A program made the translations under genes and the position numbers. The notes beneath the pieces are model-generated. The model worked only from the letters and a program-made list of their open reading frames with translations, ran no database searches and was not told where the DNA came from. 33,109 bases of DNA from Candidatus Hydrogenedentota bacterium (GTDB taxonomy: Bacteria; Hydrogenedentota; Hydrogenedentia; Hydrogenedentales; SLHB01), in the NCBI GenBank assembly GCA_020849535.1, contig JADLGB010000005.1, forward strand, positions 1 through 33,109. Direction: 5' to 3'. Numbering within the stretch: the stretch's first letter is position 1; every line of letters starts with the position of its first letter. This document shows positions 7,639 to 15,332 of the stretch, piece by piece.

Positions 7639-7698
7639 CTGTAGCGCAGGCGTCTCGCCTGCAATTTCAGAGATGCAGGCGGGACGCCTGCGCTACAG
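7639..7698. repeat. 25-bp inverted repeat forming a large stem
   Basis: The arms at 7639-7663 and 7674-7698 are inverted copies with one mismatch, separated by 10 bp. Each arm is itself palindromic (GCAGGCG-TCT-CGCCTGC on the left, GCGCAGGCG-GGA-CGCCTGCGC on the right), so the element can form one long stem or two side-by-side hairpins. It lies in the 209-bp gap between the thiolase and the isomerase genes, where it could attenuate transcription or shield the 3' end of the thiolase mRNA; no T-run follows. Confidence 0.85.
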
Positions 7699-7782
7699 AA
7701 CACTGCCGGACGCTCTGGGTCTCGCGCTCGCGTCAGGATTCCCGCGCTCTTATGCCCGTATTTCCCAGGCACAGCCATCATT

Positions 7783-8937
7783 CTACCCCATTCGCTCGAT
7801 GATAGTCGCTGTGGCCATGCCGTGACCGATGCACATGGTCTGCAGGCCGTAACGCGCGCCGGTGCGTTCGAGTTCATACAGCAGCTTGGTCATGAGGATG
7901 GCGCCCGTGGCGCCAAGCGGGTGGCCGAGCGCGATCGCGCCTCCGTTCGGGTTGACCTTCGCCATGTCCGGCTTCAATTCTCGCGCCCAGGCGAGCACCA
8001 CGCTCGCGAAGGCCTCGTTGATCTCTACCACGTCGATGTCGCCCATGCTCAGACCCGCACGTTCCAGCGCTTTCACGGTCGCAGGTATAGGACCCGTCAA
8101 CGTGAGATCAGGGTCGCTGCCCACGACCACGCGCGTGACGATGCGCGCCCGCTTCTTCACGCCGAGGCGATCCGCCTTCTCCCCCGACGCGACCAGTACG
8201 GCGCCGGCCCCGTCGGAAATCTGGCTTGCGTTCGCGGCCGTGATGACGCCGTCCTCCTTGAAGACGGTCTTGAGCGACATCATCTTTTCGAGGCTGGGAT
8301 TCGGCCGAACGCCTTCATCGGTGTCCACAACGCGTGTGGCGCCGTTCGCCCGCACCTCGATGGGCACGATCTGGGATTTGAAGTGTCCGCTCGCAATCGC
8401 GTGGGCGGCCTTGTGGTGGCTGTCCGCGGAGAACTCATCCAACTCGCGGCGGGTGAGCCCCCACTTCTCCGCGACCTTTTCCGCGCAGATCCCCATGGGC
8501 TGCAGCGGATGCGGGAAGCTGGCGAGAAACTCGTCGTCGAGCACGCCCCAGTCGCTGCCCATGGGCACGGTCCCCATCATCTCGATGCCGGACGCGATCG
8601 CCAGTTCCATGTCGCCCGCGGCAATTGCCTGGCTCGCGAAGTGGACCGCCTGCTGGCTCGAGCCGCACATGCGGTTCAGTTGCGCCCCCGGGACATGCAC
8701 CGGGAAGCCTGCCTTGAGCAGCGCCAACCGCGCGATGTTCGCCCCTTGCTTGTTCGTCGGTGAAACACAGCCCGCGATTACGTCTTCAACGTCGCTCTTG
8801 TCGATGCCCGCGCGCGCGACACAGGCGGAAAGCGTATGGGCGAGCAGGTCGACCGGGTGCACGGCGTGGAGCGCGCCGTCTTCGCGGCCCCGGCCGACGG
8901 GGGTGCGCACGGCCTCCACAATAAACACATCACGCAT
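7783..8937 (-). CDS. Thiolase (acetyl-CoA C-acyltransferase)
   Basis: A 384-residue thiolase of normal length. It catalyses Claisen condensation or thiolytic cleavage of 3-ketoacyl-CoA in the cytoplasm. The nucleophile is Cys91 (N-R-M-C-G-S-S), the general-base pair is His339 (G-G-A-I-A-L-G-H-P-L-G-A-T-G-A) and Cys369 (C-I-G-H-G), and N-E-A-F-A is also intact. The ATG at 8937 is chosen over an in-frame start 33 bp upstream because GGAGGG precedes it and the family begins M-R-D-V-F-I-V-E-A-V-R-T-P. No dehydrogenase, hydratase or CoA ligase gene adjoins it, so degradation and biosynthetic roles cannot be separated; the substrate chain length is not evident. Confidence 0.93.
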   Translation of the reverse strand: MRDVFIVEAVRTPVGRGREDGALHAVHPVDLLAHTLSACVARAGIDKSDVEDVIAGCVSPTNKQGANIARLALLKAGFPVHVPGAQLNRMCGSSQQAVHFASQAIAAGDMELAIASGIEMMGTVPMGSDWGVLDDEFLASFPHPLQPMGICAEKVAEKWGLTRRELDEFSADSHHKAAHAIASGHFKSQIVPIEVRANGATRVVDTDEGVRPNPSLEKMMSLKTVFKEDGVITAANASQISDGAGAVLVASGEKADRLGVKKRARIVTRVVVGSDPDLTLTGPIPATVKALERAGLSMGDIDVVEINEAFASVVLAWARELKPDMAKVNPNGGAIALGHPLGATGAILMTKLLYELERTGARYGLQTMCIGHGMATATIIERMG

Positions 8938-9265
8938 GGGGATATCCCTCCGGATTCGCGTTGCCACCAAAGACAGGCACCCATGCTATCACGCGGCCGC
9001 GGGGCCGCGCCAACGTAAGGGCTTGGTGCGAGCGGTAGGTGCTTACGGGAGGCCGTGGCGCTGGGGCTTCACATCCCCCTCGGCCCTGCGGGCCGCCCCT
9101 TCAAAGGGGGACCTTTTGCCCGGCCCTTCGGGCCGTTTTCGTTGGGAGCAGGAGGACCTCTCGTTGCGCAAGAGTCGCTGATAAACAGTAAACGTAGTGT
9201 TGCAGTGTACCCCTTTGAAGGGGGATCAAGGGGGATGTTCTTCTCTTCCTCGTTGTCTTCGCGCG
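8938..9265. other. Intergenic stretch dominated by a repeat element
   Basis: This 328-bp gap between two minus-strand genes contains the dispersed element at 9071-9238 and otherwise shows nothing recognisable. The thiolase ribosome-binding site (GGAGGG) lies at its left end. Confidence 0.6.
9071..9238. repeat. Dispersed ~170-bp element, copy A
   Basis: Bounded by perfect inverted 9-mers ACATCCCCC (9071-9079) and GGGGGATGT (9230-9238). Inside are CCCCTTCAAAGGGGGA on the left, CCCTTTGAAGGGGGA on the right, and a hairpin CGGCCC-TTC-GGGCCG followed by TTTT at 9121-9140. Copy B at 20680-20854 has the same ends, the same internal blocks in the same order and almost the same length. Confidence 0.8.
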
Positions 9266-10372
9266 TCAGGCGCTGCCGCGCACCACGCCTTCGTACAGGT
9301 CATACTCGGTGCGGGCGATGGCGGCGGCGTTCAGGTCCCTCTCGACGCGCGCCTTCGCGAACGCGCCCATCGTCTCGCGTTTCGCAGGGTCGTCCAGGAG
9401 CGTGTTGACGGCGGCGGCGAGCGCCTCCGGTTCGCGCGGCGGCACGTTGAGTCCGGTCTGACCGTGGAGGTTGACGAACTCGACGCCGGTGCCGATGGTC
9501 GTGGAGACCACCGCCTTGCCACAGGCGTGCGCTTCGAGCATGGAAATCCCGTAGGCCTCGCTGCGCTCCGTCGAGGGAAACGCGAACACATCGCAGCCGT
9601 GCAAATGAGCGATGACCTCGTCGCGGGTCAGCATGCCGGGGAAGTGAATCGCCACGCCCAACTCGCGCGCAAGGCTCTCGCACCTGGCCCGTTCGGGTCC
9701 GTCTCCCGCAATCACGACCGGTGCATGAATGGACTTGGCTGCGCGCACCAGAACCTCCAGGCCCTTGTAATAACGGTGGCGTCCGCTGAACAGCACGTAA
9801 CCGCCGCCATAGCGCTTGCGCAAGTCTTCCACGCGCTCGTTGCCGGGGTGCGCGAACTCTTCAGGCAGGATGCCGAGAGGGACTACACAGCACTTGCCCA
9901 TGAAAGGCCGCAGCGTGGCGGAGGTGTCGAGGTACTCTTGCGACGCCGCAACAATGAGGTCCGCTTGCTGGAGAAAGCGCTGCTGCACAGGTCCGTACCA
10001 GCGCATGGCGCTGGCCTGGCGCACGATGTCGCTCTGGTAGCGGACGACGAGCTTCGCCCGCGGGCGCGCCAGCAGCCACGCAATCTCCGCTGTGGGATTG
10101 GGCACGTGAACCACGGCCACATCCGCGCGCAAGGCGCGCACGTGCCAAGGAAACGCAGGCGACACCGGCGCGCTCTGAAAGCGCCCGAATTCGCCCACCT
10201 CGGTCACGCGGGTGCCGTCGCGCTGCACCACACGGGTGCGCCACGAGCGGCTGCACGTGAGGGCCTCGACCTCGGCCCACTGCCGTTGAAAACGGCACAT
10301 GAGCGCCATATGGTGCTCCATGCCGCCGTGCACGGGCGGGTCGAAATCCTTGTAGAGGTGGACGATCTTCAT
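9266..10372 (-). CDS. GT4-family glycosyltransferase
   Basis: A 368-residue GT-B glycosyltransferase of the GT4 type, transferring a sugar from an activated donor, probably for a cell-envelope polysaccharide or glycolipid. The N-terminal domain starts M-K-I-V-H-L-Y-K-D-F-D-P-P-V-H-G-G-M-E-H-H, the usual glycine-rich acceptor-side loop. The C-terminal domain has Y-V-L-F-S-G-R-H-R-Y-Y-K-G-L-E-V-L, V-I-A-G-D-G-P-E-R and the E-x7-E donor motif in S-T-E-R-S-E-A-Y-G-I-S-M-L-E-A (about residues 268-282), all expected of the family. The gene is isolated from other glycan genes, so neither acceptor nor donor can be inferred. Start at the ATG preceded by GGGACCAAG. Confidence 0.9.
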   Translation of the reverse strand: MKIVHLYKDFDPPVHGGMEHHMALMCRFQRQWAEVEALTCSRSWRTRVVQRDGTRVTEVGEFGRFQSAPVSPAFPWHVRALRADVAVVHVPNPTAEIAWLLARPRAKLVVRYQSDIVRQASAMRWYGPVQQRFLQQADLIVAASQEYLDTSATLRPFMGKCCVVPLGILPEEFAHPGNERVEDLRKRYGGGYVLFSGRHRYYKGLEVLVRAAKSIHAPVVIAGDGPERARCESLARELGVAIHFPGMLTRDEVIAHLHGCDVFAFPSTERSEAYGISMLEAHACGKAVVSTTIGTGVEFVNLHGQTGLNVPPREPEALAAAVNTLLDDPAKRETMGAFAKARVERDLNAAAIARTEYDLYEGVVRGSA

Positions 10373-10885
10373 CTTGGTCCCAAACGGTGGAGTCTTGCAC
10401 TTATCATAGTTCTTTTCACTGGCGCGCCGAACGTCTTCATGGCCGGTCGTGGCGAGGAATCAGGCCAATGCGGACCCGGTCCCGAGGCACGGACGCCTGT
10501 CCCCGCGCCGGCGTAGGTATCAGTTGCGCTCCTTCCAGTCTTTCGATCATGGATTTGAGATCTGAGATCTGAGATCTGAGATCTGAGATCTCCCATGGCA
10601 CATGTCAGGTCCGGGATTCCCGTGCTCAGAGCTGACATCGAGAATCGGAGATTTGAGGTCGGCAAACAACTACCCATTTCACCCAAGCCAAAGCGCTACG
10701 TCTTCCCTCGCTCGTGCCGGCCAGATTCAAGCGCTTGCGAGCGTACACGAACTGAAAGATGAAAGTCTTCTCAAGGGAGGCGCTCTCTGCGGACGCTATG
10801 GCGGCGAGGAGAGAAATGCGCAACACGACCACTCTTCATGCTACCATTGTGGGTCCAGCATAAGCAGTTTCAGGGCAGATGGAGC
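10373..10885. other. 513-bp gap between divergent genes, promoters unresolved
   Basis: This gap separates the divergent glycosyltransferase and queE genes and must hold both promoters, though no convincing -35/-10 pair was identified. It contains the tandem heptamer at 10557-10591. I looked for a preQ1 riboswitch ahead of queE (short hairpin with an A-rich tail pairing before the start) and saw none. Confidence 0.5.
10557..10591. repeat. Tandem repeat of GAGATCT, five units
   Basis: Five perfect head-to-tail copies of the heptamer GAGATCT. AGATCT within it is a palindrome, so the array can pair with itself. A weaker variant (GAGATTTGAGG) lies 60 bp downstream. No gene association is evident. 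Confidence 0.9.
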
Positions 10886-11587
10886 ATGAAGCCACACGCA
10901 CAGGAATTGGCCGGGGTGGTGGGGAGTATGGAACTCCTCACGGCTCCGCTGATCGTCACCGAGGTGTACAAGTCGATTCAGGGTGAATCGACGTGGGCCG
11001 GTCTGCCGTGCATTTTCGTGCGCCTCACCGGATGTCCTCTCCGCTGCATATGGTGCGATACGGCCTACGCGTTCAATGGCGGGACGAAGATGACCGTGGG
11101 CGATGCCCTGGAGCAGTGTGTTGCGCTCGACTGCGCCCTCGTGGAAATCACTGGCGGAGAACCACTTGCGCAGAAGCACTGCGGCACGTTGGCCCAGTGC
11201 CTGCTCGATCGCGGCATGACCGTTCTGTGCGAAACCAGTGGCGCGCTGCCGATCGACCGCCTGCCCGCCGCCGTCATCAAGATTATGGACTTGAAGTGCC
11301 CCGGCAGCGGCGAGTGCGGCAAGAACGACTGGTCGAATATCGGGCGGCTGTCCCCGCGAGACGAGGTGAAGTTCGTCATCGCGGACCGCACCGATTACGA
11401 GTGGTCTCGCGGCGTCATCCGCGAACACCGCTTGCCCAGCCGCTGCCACCAGGTACTGCTGTCGCCGGTGTTCGGGTCTGTCGATGCGCGCGATCTGGTC
11501 TCCTGGATTTTGGAGGACCAGCTCGACGTCCGCTTTCAATTGCAGTTGCACAAGTTCGTCTGGCCTCCGGACCAGAAGGGGGTCTGA
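10886..11587 (+). CDS. queE: 7-carboxy-7-deazaguanine synthase QueE
   Basis: A 233-residue radical SAM enzyme converting 6-carboxy-tetrahydropterin to 7-carboxy-7-deazaguanine in queuosine/deazapurine biosynthesis. The cluster motif is Cys50-P-L-R-Cys54-I-W-Cys57 followed by D-T-x-Y-A-F, typical of QueE. The substrate-side motif Y-K-S-I-Q-G-E-S-T-W-A-G-L-P-C-I-F-V-R-L-T-G-C matches, as does I-T-G-G-E-P-L (SAM-binding GGEP). The C-terminal Q-L-H-K-F-V-W is also characteristic. The ATG at 10886 is taken; a second in-frame ATG at 10928 is equally plausible, because neither has an ideally spaced ribosome-binding site. It is followed with no gap by queD and then queF, forming an operon. Confidence 0.93.
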   Translation: MKPHAQELAGVVGSMELLTAPLIVTEVYKSIQGESTWAGLPCIFVRLTGCPLRCIWCDTAYAFNGGTKMTVGDALEQCVALDCALVEITGGEPLAQKHCGTLAQCLLDRGMTVLCETSGALPIDRLPAAVIKIMDLKCPGSGECGKNDWSNIGRLSPRDEVKFVIADRTDYEWSRGVIREHRLPSRCHQVLLSPVFGSVDARDLVSWILEDQLDVRFQLQLHKFVWPPDQKGV

Positions 11588-12286
11588 GTGAACATCGATC
11601 TCGTCAAATCGTTTCAGTTCGAGGCCGCGCACCGCTCGCCGCGGCCGGGTGCGATCGCGCCCGTCCTTCACGGCCACAGCTACCGGATCGAAGTCGAAGT
11701 GTCGGGTCCATGCGATCCCCACTTCGGGTGGGTCATGGACTACGGGGATATTTCACGCCAGTTCGACCCACTGTATCGCATGCTCGACCATCAGCTTCTC
11801 GACGAAGTAGAAGGACTGCATGACACGTCGCTCGCGGGGATCCGCGCGTGGGTCCTCGAGCGGTTTCGCCTCGAGGGATCGCTGCGGTGCGACGTCCGCG
11901 TATCGATCGTGGGCCGCTGCGCGTATACGCCCGAGCCGGTCGCCGCGGAGCAGGCGTACGGGCTGCCCCCCCGAATCCGCTTTGGTTTTGAGGCCGCCCA
12001 CAGCCTTCCCAACGTTCCCGAGACGCACAAGTGCCGCCGCATGCACGGGCACAGCTTCACGGTGGACGTGGGCGCGAAGGACGTGATGCGCCTGGGCGAA
12101 CGGCTTGCGGAGGTGTATCACGCGCTGGACCACACCTGCTTGAACGATCTCGAAGGATTGTCGAACCCCACATCCGAGAACGTGGCGTGCTGGATCTGGG
12201 ATCGTCTGGCTCCGAAAACGCCGGGCCTTTCCGTCGTCGTCGTGGCGGAGACCTGCACCGCGCGCTGTATGTACCGCGGTGCGTGA
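11588..12286 (+). CDS. queD: Two-domain QueD-like 6-carboxytetrahydropterin synthase
   Basis: A 232-residue tandem fusion of two PTPS/QueD (T-fold) domains, about twice the usual length. QueD makes 6-carboxy-tetrahydropterin, the QueE substrate. Domain 1 (about 1-115) has zinc ligands His15, His28, His30, the G-W-V-M-D-Y-G-D-I strand and L-D-H (66-68), but no cysteine before H-G-H and no terminal catalytic Glu. Domain 2 (about 128-232) has His138, His153, His155, the catalytic-type Cys149 (H-K-C-R-R-M-H-G-H), L-D-H (180-182), P-T-S-E-N and Glu221 (A-E-T), but lacks the M-V-x-D-F-type strand. Each half has lost what the other keeps. The GTG start at 11588 directly follows the queE stop, implying coupling. 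Confidence 0.88.
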   Translation: MNIDLVKSFQFEAAHRSPRPGAIAPVLHGHSYRIEVEVSGPCDPHFGWVMDYGDISRQFDPLYRMLDHQLLDEVEGLHDTSLAGIRAWVLERFRLEGSLRCDVRVSIVGRCAYTPEPVAAEQAYGLPPRIRFGFEAAHSLPNVPETHKCRRMHGHSFTVDVGAKDVMRLGERLAEVYHALDHTCLNDLEGLSNPTSENVACWIWDRLAPKTPGLSVVVVAETCTARCMYRGA

Positions 12287-12331
12287 CTCGCGCGCGCGGC
12301 GACAGCAAAGGAAGGATGAAACATCCCGTCA

Positions 12332-12775
12332 ATGAGTGAAGAACCGAACGCGCAAGTCCGGGGGCAGTTTCAGGCGCTCGACAAGTCGATCCCCTTCAAG
12401 GGGCCCGAGGCCATCGACAGCGGCTGCCTGGAGTGCTTTGAATATGAATACGCCGGCAGACCCGTGGGCGAGCCCATGGAGATTGTCACCACGACGGACG
12501 AGTTCACGTCGGTCTGCCCGTTTTCCGGTCTGCCCGATTTCGCGCGGGTGACGATTGCCTACACGCCGGGCCGATACTGCCTGGAATTGCGTTCGCTCAA
12601 GTACTACCTCATGTCCTATCGCGACGTGGGGATCTGGTACGAGCACCTGGTGAACCGCATGCTGGAAGACCTCGTCAAGGCGTGCCAGCCGCTGCACATG
12701 AAGGTCAGTATCGCGTGCAATCCGCGCGGCGGACTCGCCAGCACCGTCACCGCGGAGTACCGGCGCCCCGCGTGA
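12332..12775 (+). CDS. queF: NADPH-dependent 7-cyano-7-deazaguanine reductase QueF
   Basis: A 147-residue unimodular QueF, which reduces the nitrile preQ0 to the amine preQ1. The covalent nucleophile Cys62 and proton donor Asp69 lie in [10 protein letters not shown], and Glu85 in [15 protein letters not shown] matches the QueF substrate motif E-x-K-S-L-K. The C-terminal [11 protein letters not shown] and [11 protein letters not shown] also fit. It is the last gene of queE-queD-queF, 45 bp after queD. AAAGGAAGG lies 16 bases upstream of the ATG, further than usual. QueC, which links QueE to QueF, is not in the window. Confidence 0.93.
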   Translation: MSEEPNAQVRGQFQALDKSIPFKGPEAIDSGCLECFEYEYAGRPVGEPMEIVTTTDEFTSVCPFSGLPDFARVTIAYTPGRYCLELRSLKYYLMSYRDVGIWYEHLVNRMLEDLVKACQPLHMKVSIACNPRGGLASTVTAEYRRPA

Positions 12776-12782
12776 AGGCGGG

Positions 12783-13091
12783 TCAACCCCAGCCGCTATC
12801 GTCCGGAAAACAGTTGGTGTACTTGATGCTCTTCCGAGGCTCGGCCATCATGTCTTCGACGGTATCCCGCCACGTCTGATAGTGTGCGGTTTCCTTATGC
12901 CGGGCCGGATCGCCCAAGGTGCGGTACACCTCGACGAGCACGAAACGCGTGGGATCGTCGACCTGTTGCACGACGTCGAAGCGGGCAATTCCAGGCTCGC
13001 GTACGCTGAGGCGCGCATTCTCCAGCGAGGCCTGCTTGAAGCCTTCCACGCACTCCGGCCTGACGCGAACGTTGACATGAACGATGAACAT
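12783..13091 (-). CDS. ABM-domain monooxygenase-like protein
   Basis: A 102-residue protein of the antibiotic-biosynthesis-monooxygenase fold (ferredoxin-like dimer; relatives include YgiN quinol monooxygenase and LsrG). It begins [21 protein letters not shown], then [23 protein letters not shown] and [12 protein letters not shown], all in the family order. The ATG at 13091 is chosen because GGAAGGAGACGTTTC directly precedes it; an in-frame ATG 84 bp upstream adds unrelated sequence. It converges on queF, ending 7 bp from it. The substrate is unknown; LsrG-like isomerase activity is one possibility. Confidence 0.85.
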   Translation of the reverse strand: MFIVHVNVRVRPECVEGFKQASLENARLSVREPGIARFDVVQQVDDPTRFVLVEVYRTLGDPARHKETAHYQTWRDTVEDMMAEPRKSIKYTNCFPDDSGWG

Positions 13092-13257
13092 GAAACGTCT
13101 CCTTCCGAAAACGAGTGTCACCAACGAACCCGAAATGCCTCCATCACGACATTGTTGTAGGCGAGCCGCTGCCATGAGTCAAGCTCATGCCGGCGCCCTC
13201 AGCCGGAGGTACGTGCAGGTGGTGACTGGAAGTTGCCTCGGACCTTCTCGAAAAACC

Positions 13258-13301
13258 GCAGGCAAGCCTGCTTTGTCCAGGCAGCCACGCCTGAAGCGTG
13301 G
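13258..13301. repeat. Paired hairpins GCAGGC-AA-GCCTGC and CCACGC-CTGAA-GCGTGG
   Basis: The first palindrome is at 13258-13271, preceded by AAACC. The same AAACCGCAGGCAAGCCTGCT recurs at about 32990-33009, where it is likewise followed by a second hairpin and CACTCC. The arrangement lies between the ABM gene and the 3' end of the ZIP gene. The shared order in both places marks it as a dispersed composite repeat. Confidence 0.8.
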
Positions 13302-13344
13302 ACACACTCCAAAAGCGACAAGTACGCTCCCGGAGATTCGCAGT

Positions 13345-14157
13345 TCAGCCCAGGGCCACGTCGAGGGTCATCATGATGGCGAACCCGACCATGACGCCTA
13401 TGGTGGGCAGGTCCGTGTCGCCCTTGCGCTGCGCCTCGGGAATGAGTTCTTCCGCCACGACAAAGATCATCGCGCCGGCGGCGAAGGCCAGGGCGTAGGG
13501 CAGCAGCGGGCGCATCACCAATACTGCGGCGGCCCCGCAAACACCGGCAATCGGCTCGACCACGCCAGACGCTTGCCCGTAGAAGAAACTCTTCCAGCGC
13601 GACAGGCCTTCCCTCCGCAGTGGTACGGCTACCGCCGTACCTTCCGGGAAATTCTGTATGCCGATGCCAAGAGCGAGAGCCACGGCCGCACCAAACGTGG
13701 CGCCCGGAAGTCCGGATGCCGCTGCGCCAAACGCCACGCCCACAGCGAGCCCCTCCGGTATGTTGTGCAAAGTGATGGCCAACACCAGCAGTGTACTTCT
13801 CCGCCAGGACGTGTGGATACCCTCCGCCTCGTCCATGCGAAAACCAGGATGGAGATGGGGCAGTACCTTGTCCGTGATTGACAGGAACGCGCCCCCCGCA
13901 AGAAAACCGACTCCGGCGGGAATCCACGGCAGAACTCCCATCTGCACGCTCAGCTCGATAGAGGGCGCCAGCAGGGACCAGAAACTGGCGGCAATCATGA
14001 CGCCGGCCGCCACACCAAGCATGGCGTCCAGGACCTTTTGATTGAATGTGCGGAATGTAAATACAACGCCCGCCCCCAGCGCCGTGACCCCCCACGTGAA
14101 GAGTGTCGCCAAGACGGTCTGCCACACCGGATGCAATGCTGCCAACTGTGCGAACAT
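13345..14157 (-). CDS. ZIP-family divalent metal transporter
   Basis: A 270-residue inner-membrane protein with about eight hydrophobic helices, normal for bacterial ZIP (GufA/ZupT-type) transporters that import zinc and other divalent metals. The metal-site helices are L-H131-N132-I-P-E135-G-L-A-V-G and Q-N169-F-P-E172-G-T-A-V-A, the diagnostic ZIP pair. A cytoplasmic loop before the first has histidines (P-H-L-H-P-G-F-R, and G-I-H), as is common. AAAGG precedes the ATG. It is probably monocistronic. The sub-family (zinc, manganese or iron preference) cannot be decided, so no symbol is given. Confidence 0.92.
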   Translation of the reverse strand: MFAQLAALHPVWQTVLATLFTWGVTALGAGVVFTFRTFNQKVLDAMLGVAAGVMIAASFWSLLAPSIELSVQMGVLPWIPAGVGFLAGGAFLSITDKVLPHLHPGFRMDEAEGIHTSWRRSTLLVLAITLHNIPEGLAVGVAFGAAASGLPGATFGAAVALALGIGIQNFPEGTAVAVPLRREGLSRWKSFFYGQASGVVEPIAGVCGAAAVLVMRPLLPYALAFAAGAMIFVVAEELIPEAQRKGDTDLPTIGVMVGFAIMMTLDVALG

Positions 14158-14439
14158 CGTGTGCCTTTCAGGCGGAATCGCCCTTCCCGCAAGTAGTCAC
14201 GGCAGGAAGCAACCCCCTTGGCACGGTACGCAAGTCACCCTCCCCCCGTCAAGTGACGGATGACCAATGAGACAGGCTTGACAGGTTCAGCCGAAGGATT
14301 ATCACCACGGGGACAAAGAGTGGACGAGGTGGACAGGGTGGACGTTTTCGCGAGGGTGACGGGGTGCGGCGTTCCTCTGCATCATACGATCCTTGTCCCC
14401 GTGTACCCCCCCGCGTCCCCGTGGTCAAGTCGGTCGCGC

Positions 14440-14973
14440 TCAGTCGCGTTTGCGCGGGGAGTATTGCTTGGATGCGCCGCGCGCGATGGAGAGTGTGTTC
14501 CATGTGTCGCCTCTTCGCGCGCGGGCGAGGTACACGATCTGTCCAACATGGTAGGAGTAGTGGGTGAGCTGCCGATTGATCGCGTCGAGCACGGAGAGCG
14601 ACTGCCCGCGAATCACGACGTCCAGCGCGAGATCGTCGGCGGCGAGCCCGTCAATGGCTTTCATCAGGCAGGCCCAGCCTTCCTCCCACAACGCCATGAG
14701 GTGGGCGCGATCCGCCGCGGCAGGTTCGGTGAACTCCGCGTCCCGCTCGCGCCACGGTTTCTCGCCGTCCGACGACAAGAGATCCGTCCACCGCGACAGC
14801 ATGTTGCCGTGCAGGTGTTGGATGATGACGCAGATACTATTCGACTCGGGCCCCGGCCGCCAGAGGAAATCGGCTTCGTCGAGTTGGGCCAGCGCCTTGT
14901 CACCCAGCTCCTTGGTCGAGCGGAATCGGTGTACGGCGGAGTCGAGAAAGAGGGCCCCTACGTTCTGGCTCAC
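14440..14973 (-). CDS. DUF1572/DinB-like putative metalloprotein
   Basis: A 177-residue helical protein of the DUF1572 branch of the DinB/YfiT-like four-helix-bundle superfamily. Probable metal ligands are His53 and/or His55 (I-I-Q-H-L-H-G-N-M) and His138/His142 (Q-L-T-H-Y-S-Y-H-V-G-Q-I-V-Y-L-A), the superfamily's H...HxxxH arrangement. Helix 1 has F-R-S-T-K-E-L-G-D-K-A-L-A-Q-L. The GTG at 14973 is preceded by GGGAGGTTCAAA. It follows the ferredoxin gene by 23 bp and is the last gene of the metH operon. Members are often linked to thiol-dependent or damage-related chemistry, but no activity can be assigned. Confidence 0.85.
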   Translation of the reverse strand: MSQNVGALFLDSAVHRFRSTKELGDKALAQLDEADFLWRPGPESNSICVIIQHLHGNMLSRWTDLLSSDGEKPWRERDAEFTEPAAADRAHLMALWEEGWACLMKAIDGLAADDLALDVVIRGQSLSVLDAINRQLTHYSYHVGQIVYLARARRGDTWNTLSIARGASKQYSPRKRD

Positions 14974-14996
14974 TTTGAACCTCCCATGGCTGCGCC

Positions 14997-15293
14997 TCAG
15001 AGTTCCGAAGGATCCGGCGCGACGCCGCTCTTCAGCAGACTATCCAGCAGCTCGTCGGCAGTCTTGGGTTTGGCGCCGCAGACAGCAATGGCGCCCGGGC
15101 ACGCGATGATGTTCGGCCCATCCTCGCACCGGCCCATGCATTCGGTACGCACGCACCGGACGGAGCCGGAGAGCTTCCGCTGCGCGATGCATTCAACAAG
15201 GCGCTTGTGGAGCTTCTTCGACTTGCGCTCGCGGCACGAGTCGCCTGCGCAGACAAAGATCACGAATTCCCGTGCCGTCTTGCGCTTGCCCAT
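14997..15293 (-). CDS. Thioredoxin-like [2Fe-2S] ferredoxin
   Basis: A 98-residue soluble protein of the thioredoxin-fold [2Fe-2S] ferredoxin family. Likely cluster ligands are Cys15 and Cys20 (F-V-C-A-G-D-S-C-R-E-R) and Cys52 and Cys56 (R-T-E-C-M-G-R-C-E-D-G-P-N-I), in the C-x4-C...C-x3-C pattern of the family. It would carry one electron at a time in the cytoplasm. It lies 39 bp downstream of metH, with GGGAGGGAG ahead of the ATG, and 23 bp upstream of the DUF1572 gene. The position suggests it could supply electrons for reactivating oxidised cobalamin in MetH; that is inference only. Confidence 0.9.
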   Translation of the reverse strand: MGKRKTAREFVIFVCAGDSCRERKSKKLHKRLVECIAQRKLSGSVRCVRTECMGRCEDGPNIIACPGAIAVCGAKPKTADELLDSLLKSGVAPDPSEL

Positions 15294-15332
15294 GATGGAC
15301 TCCCTCCCCGCGGCCGCACCGTGCCGCCGCGC

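Noticed and set aside
9121..9140. Rho-independent terminator CGGCCC-TTC-GGGCCG-TTTT
   Set aside because: It looks like a terminator for plus-strand transcription, but no plus-strand gene ends nearby; it is treated as part of the dispersed element.
7862..9181. 439-residue plus-strand frame opposite the thiolase gene
   Set aside because: It is the antisense of a clearly conserved thiolase with all catalytic residues; long antisense frames are common in GC-rich genes.
9197..10516. 439-residue plus-strand frame opposite the glycosyltransferase
   Set aside because: Antisense of a recognisable GT4 enzyme; no family motif on the plus strand.
10557..10591. Possible CRISPR-like array
   Set aside because: Units are only 7 bp with no spacers; it is a simple tandem repeat.
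12316..12339. Seven-codon mini-ORF directly after AAAGGAAGG, overlapping the queF start
   Set aside because: The purine-rich stretch is too close to its ATG and too far from the queF ATG to decide; a leader peptide cannot be supported from one sequence.
13199..14125. 308-residue minus-strand frame overlapping the ZIP gene
   Set aside because: Gly/Arg/His-rich translation out of frame with the well-conserved transporter; no membrane helices.
14270..14430. Weak inverted similarity around CCACGGGGACAA and TTGTCCCCGTG
   Set aside because: Short shared word with no clear boundaries; could be a decayed repeat but is not supportable on its own.
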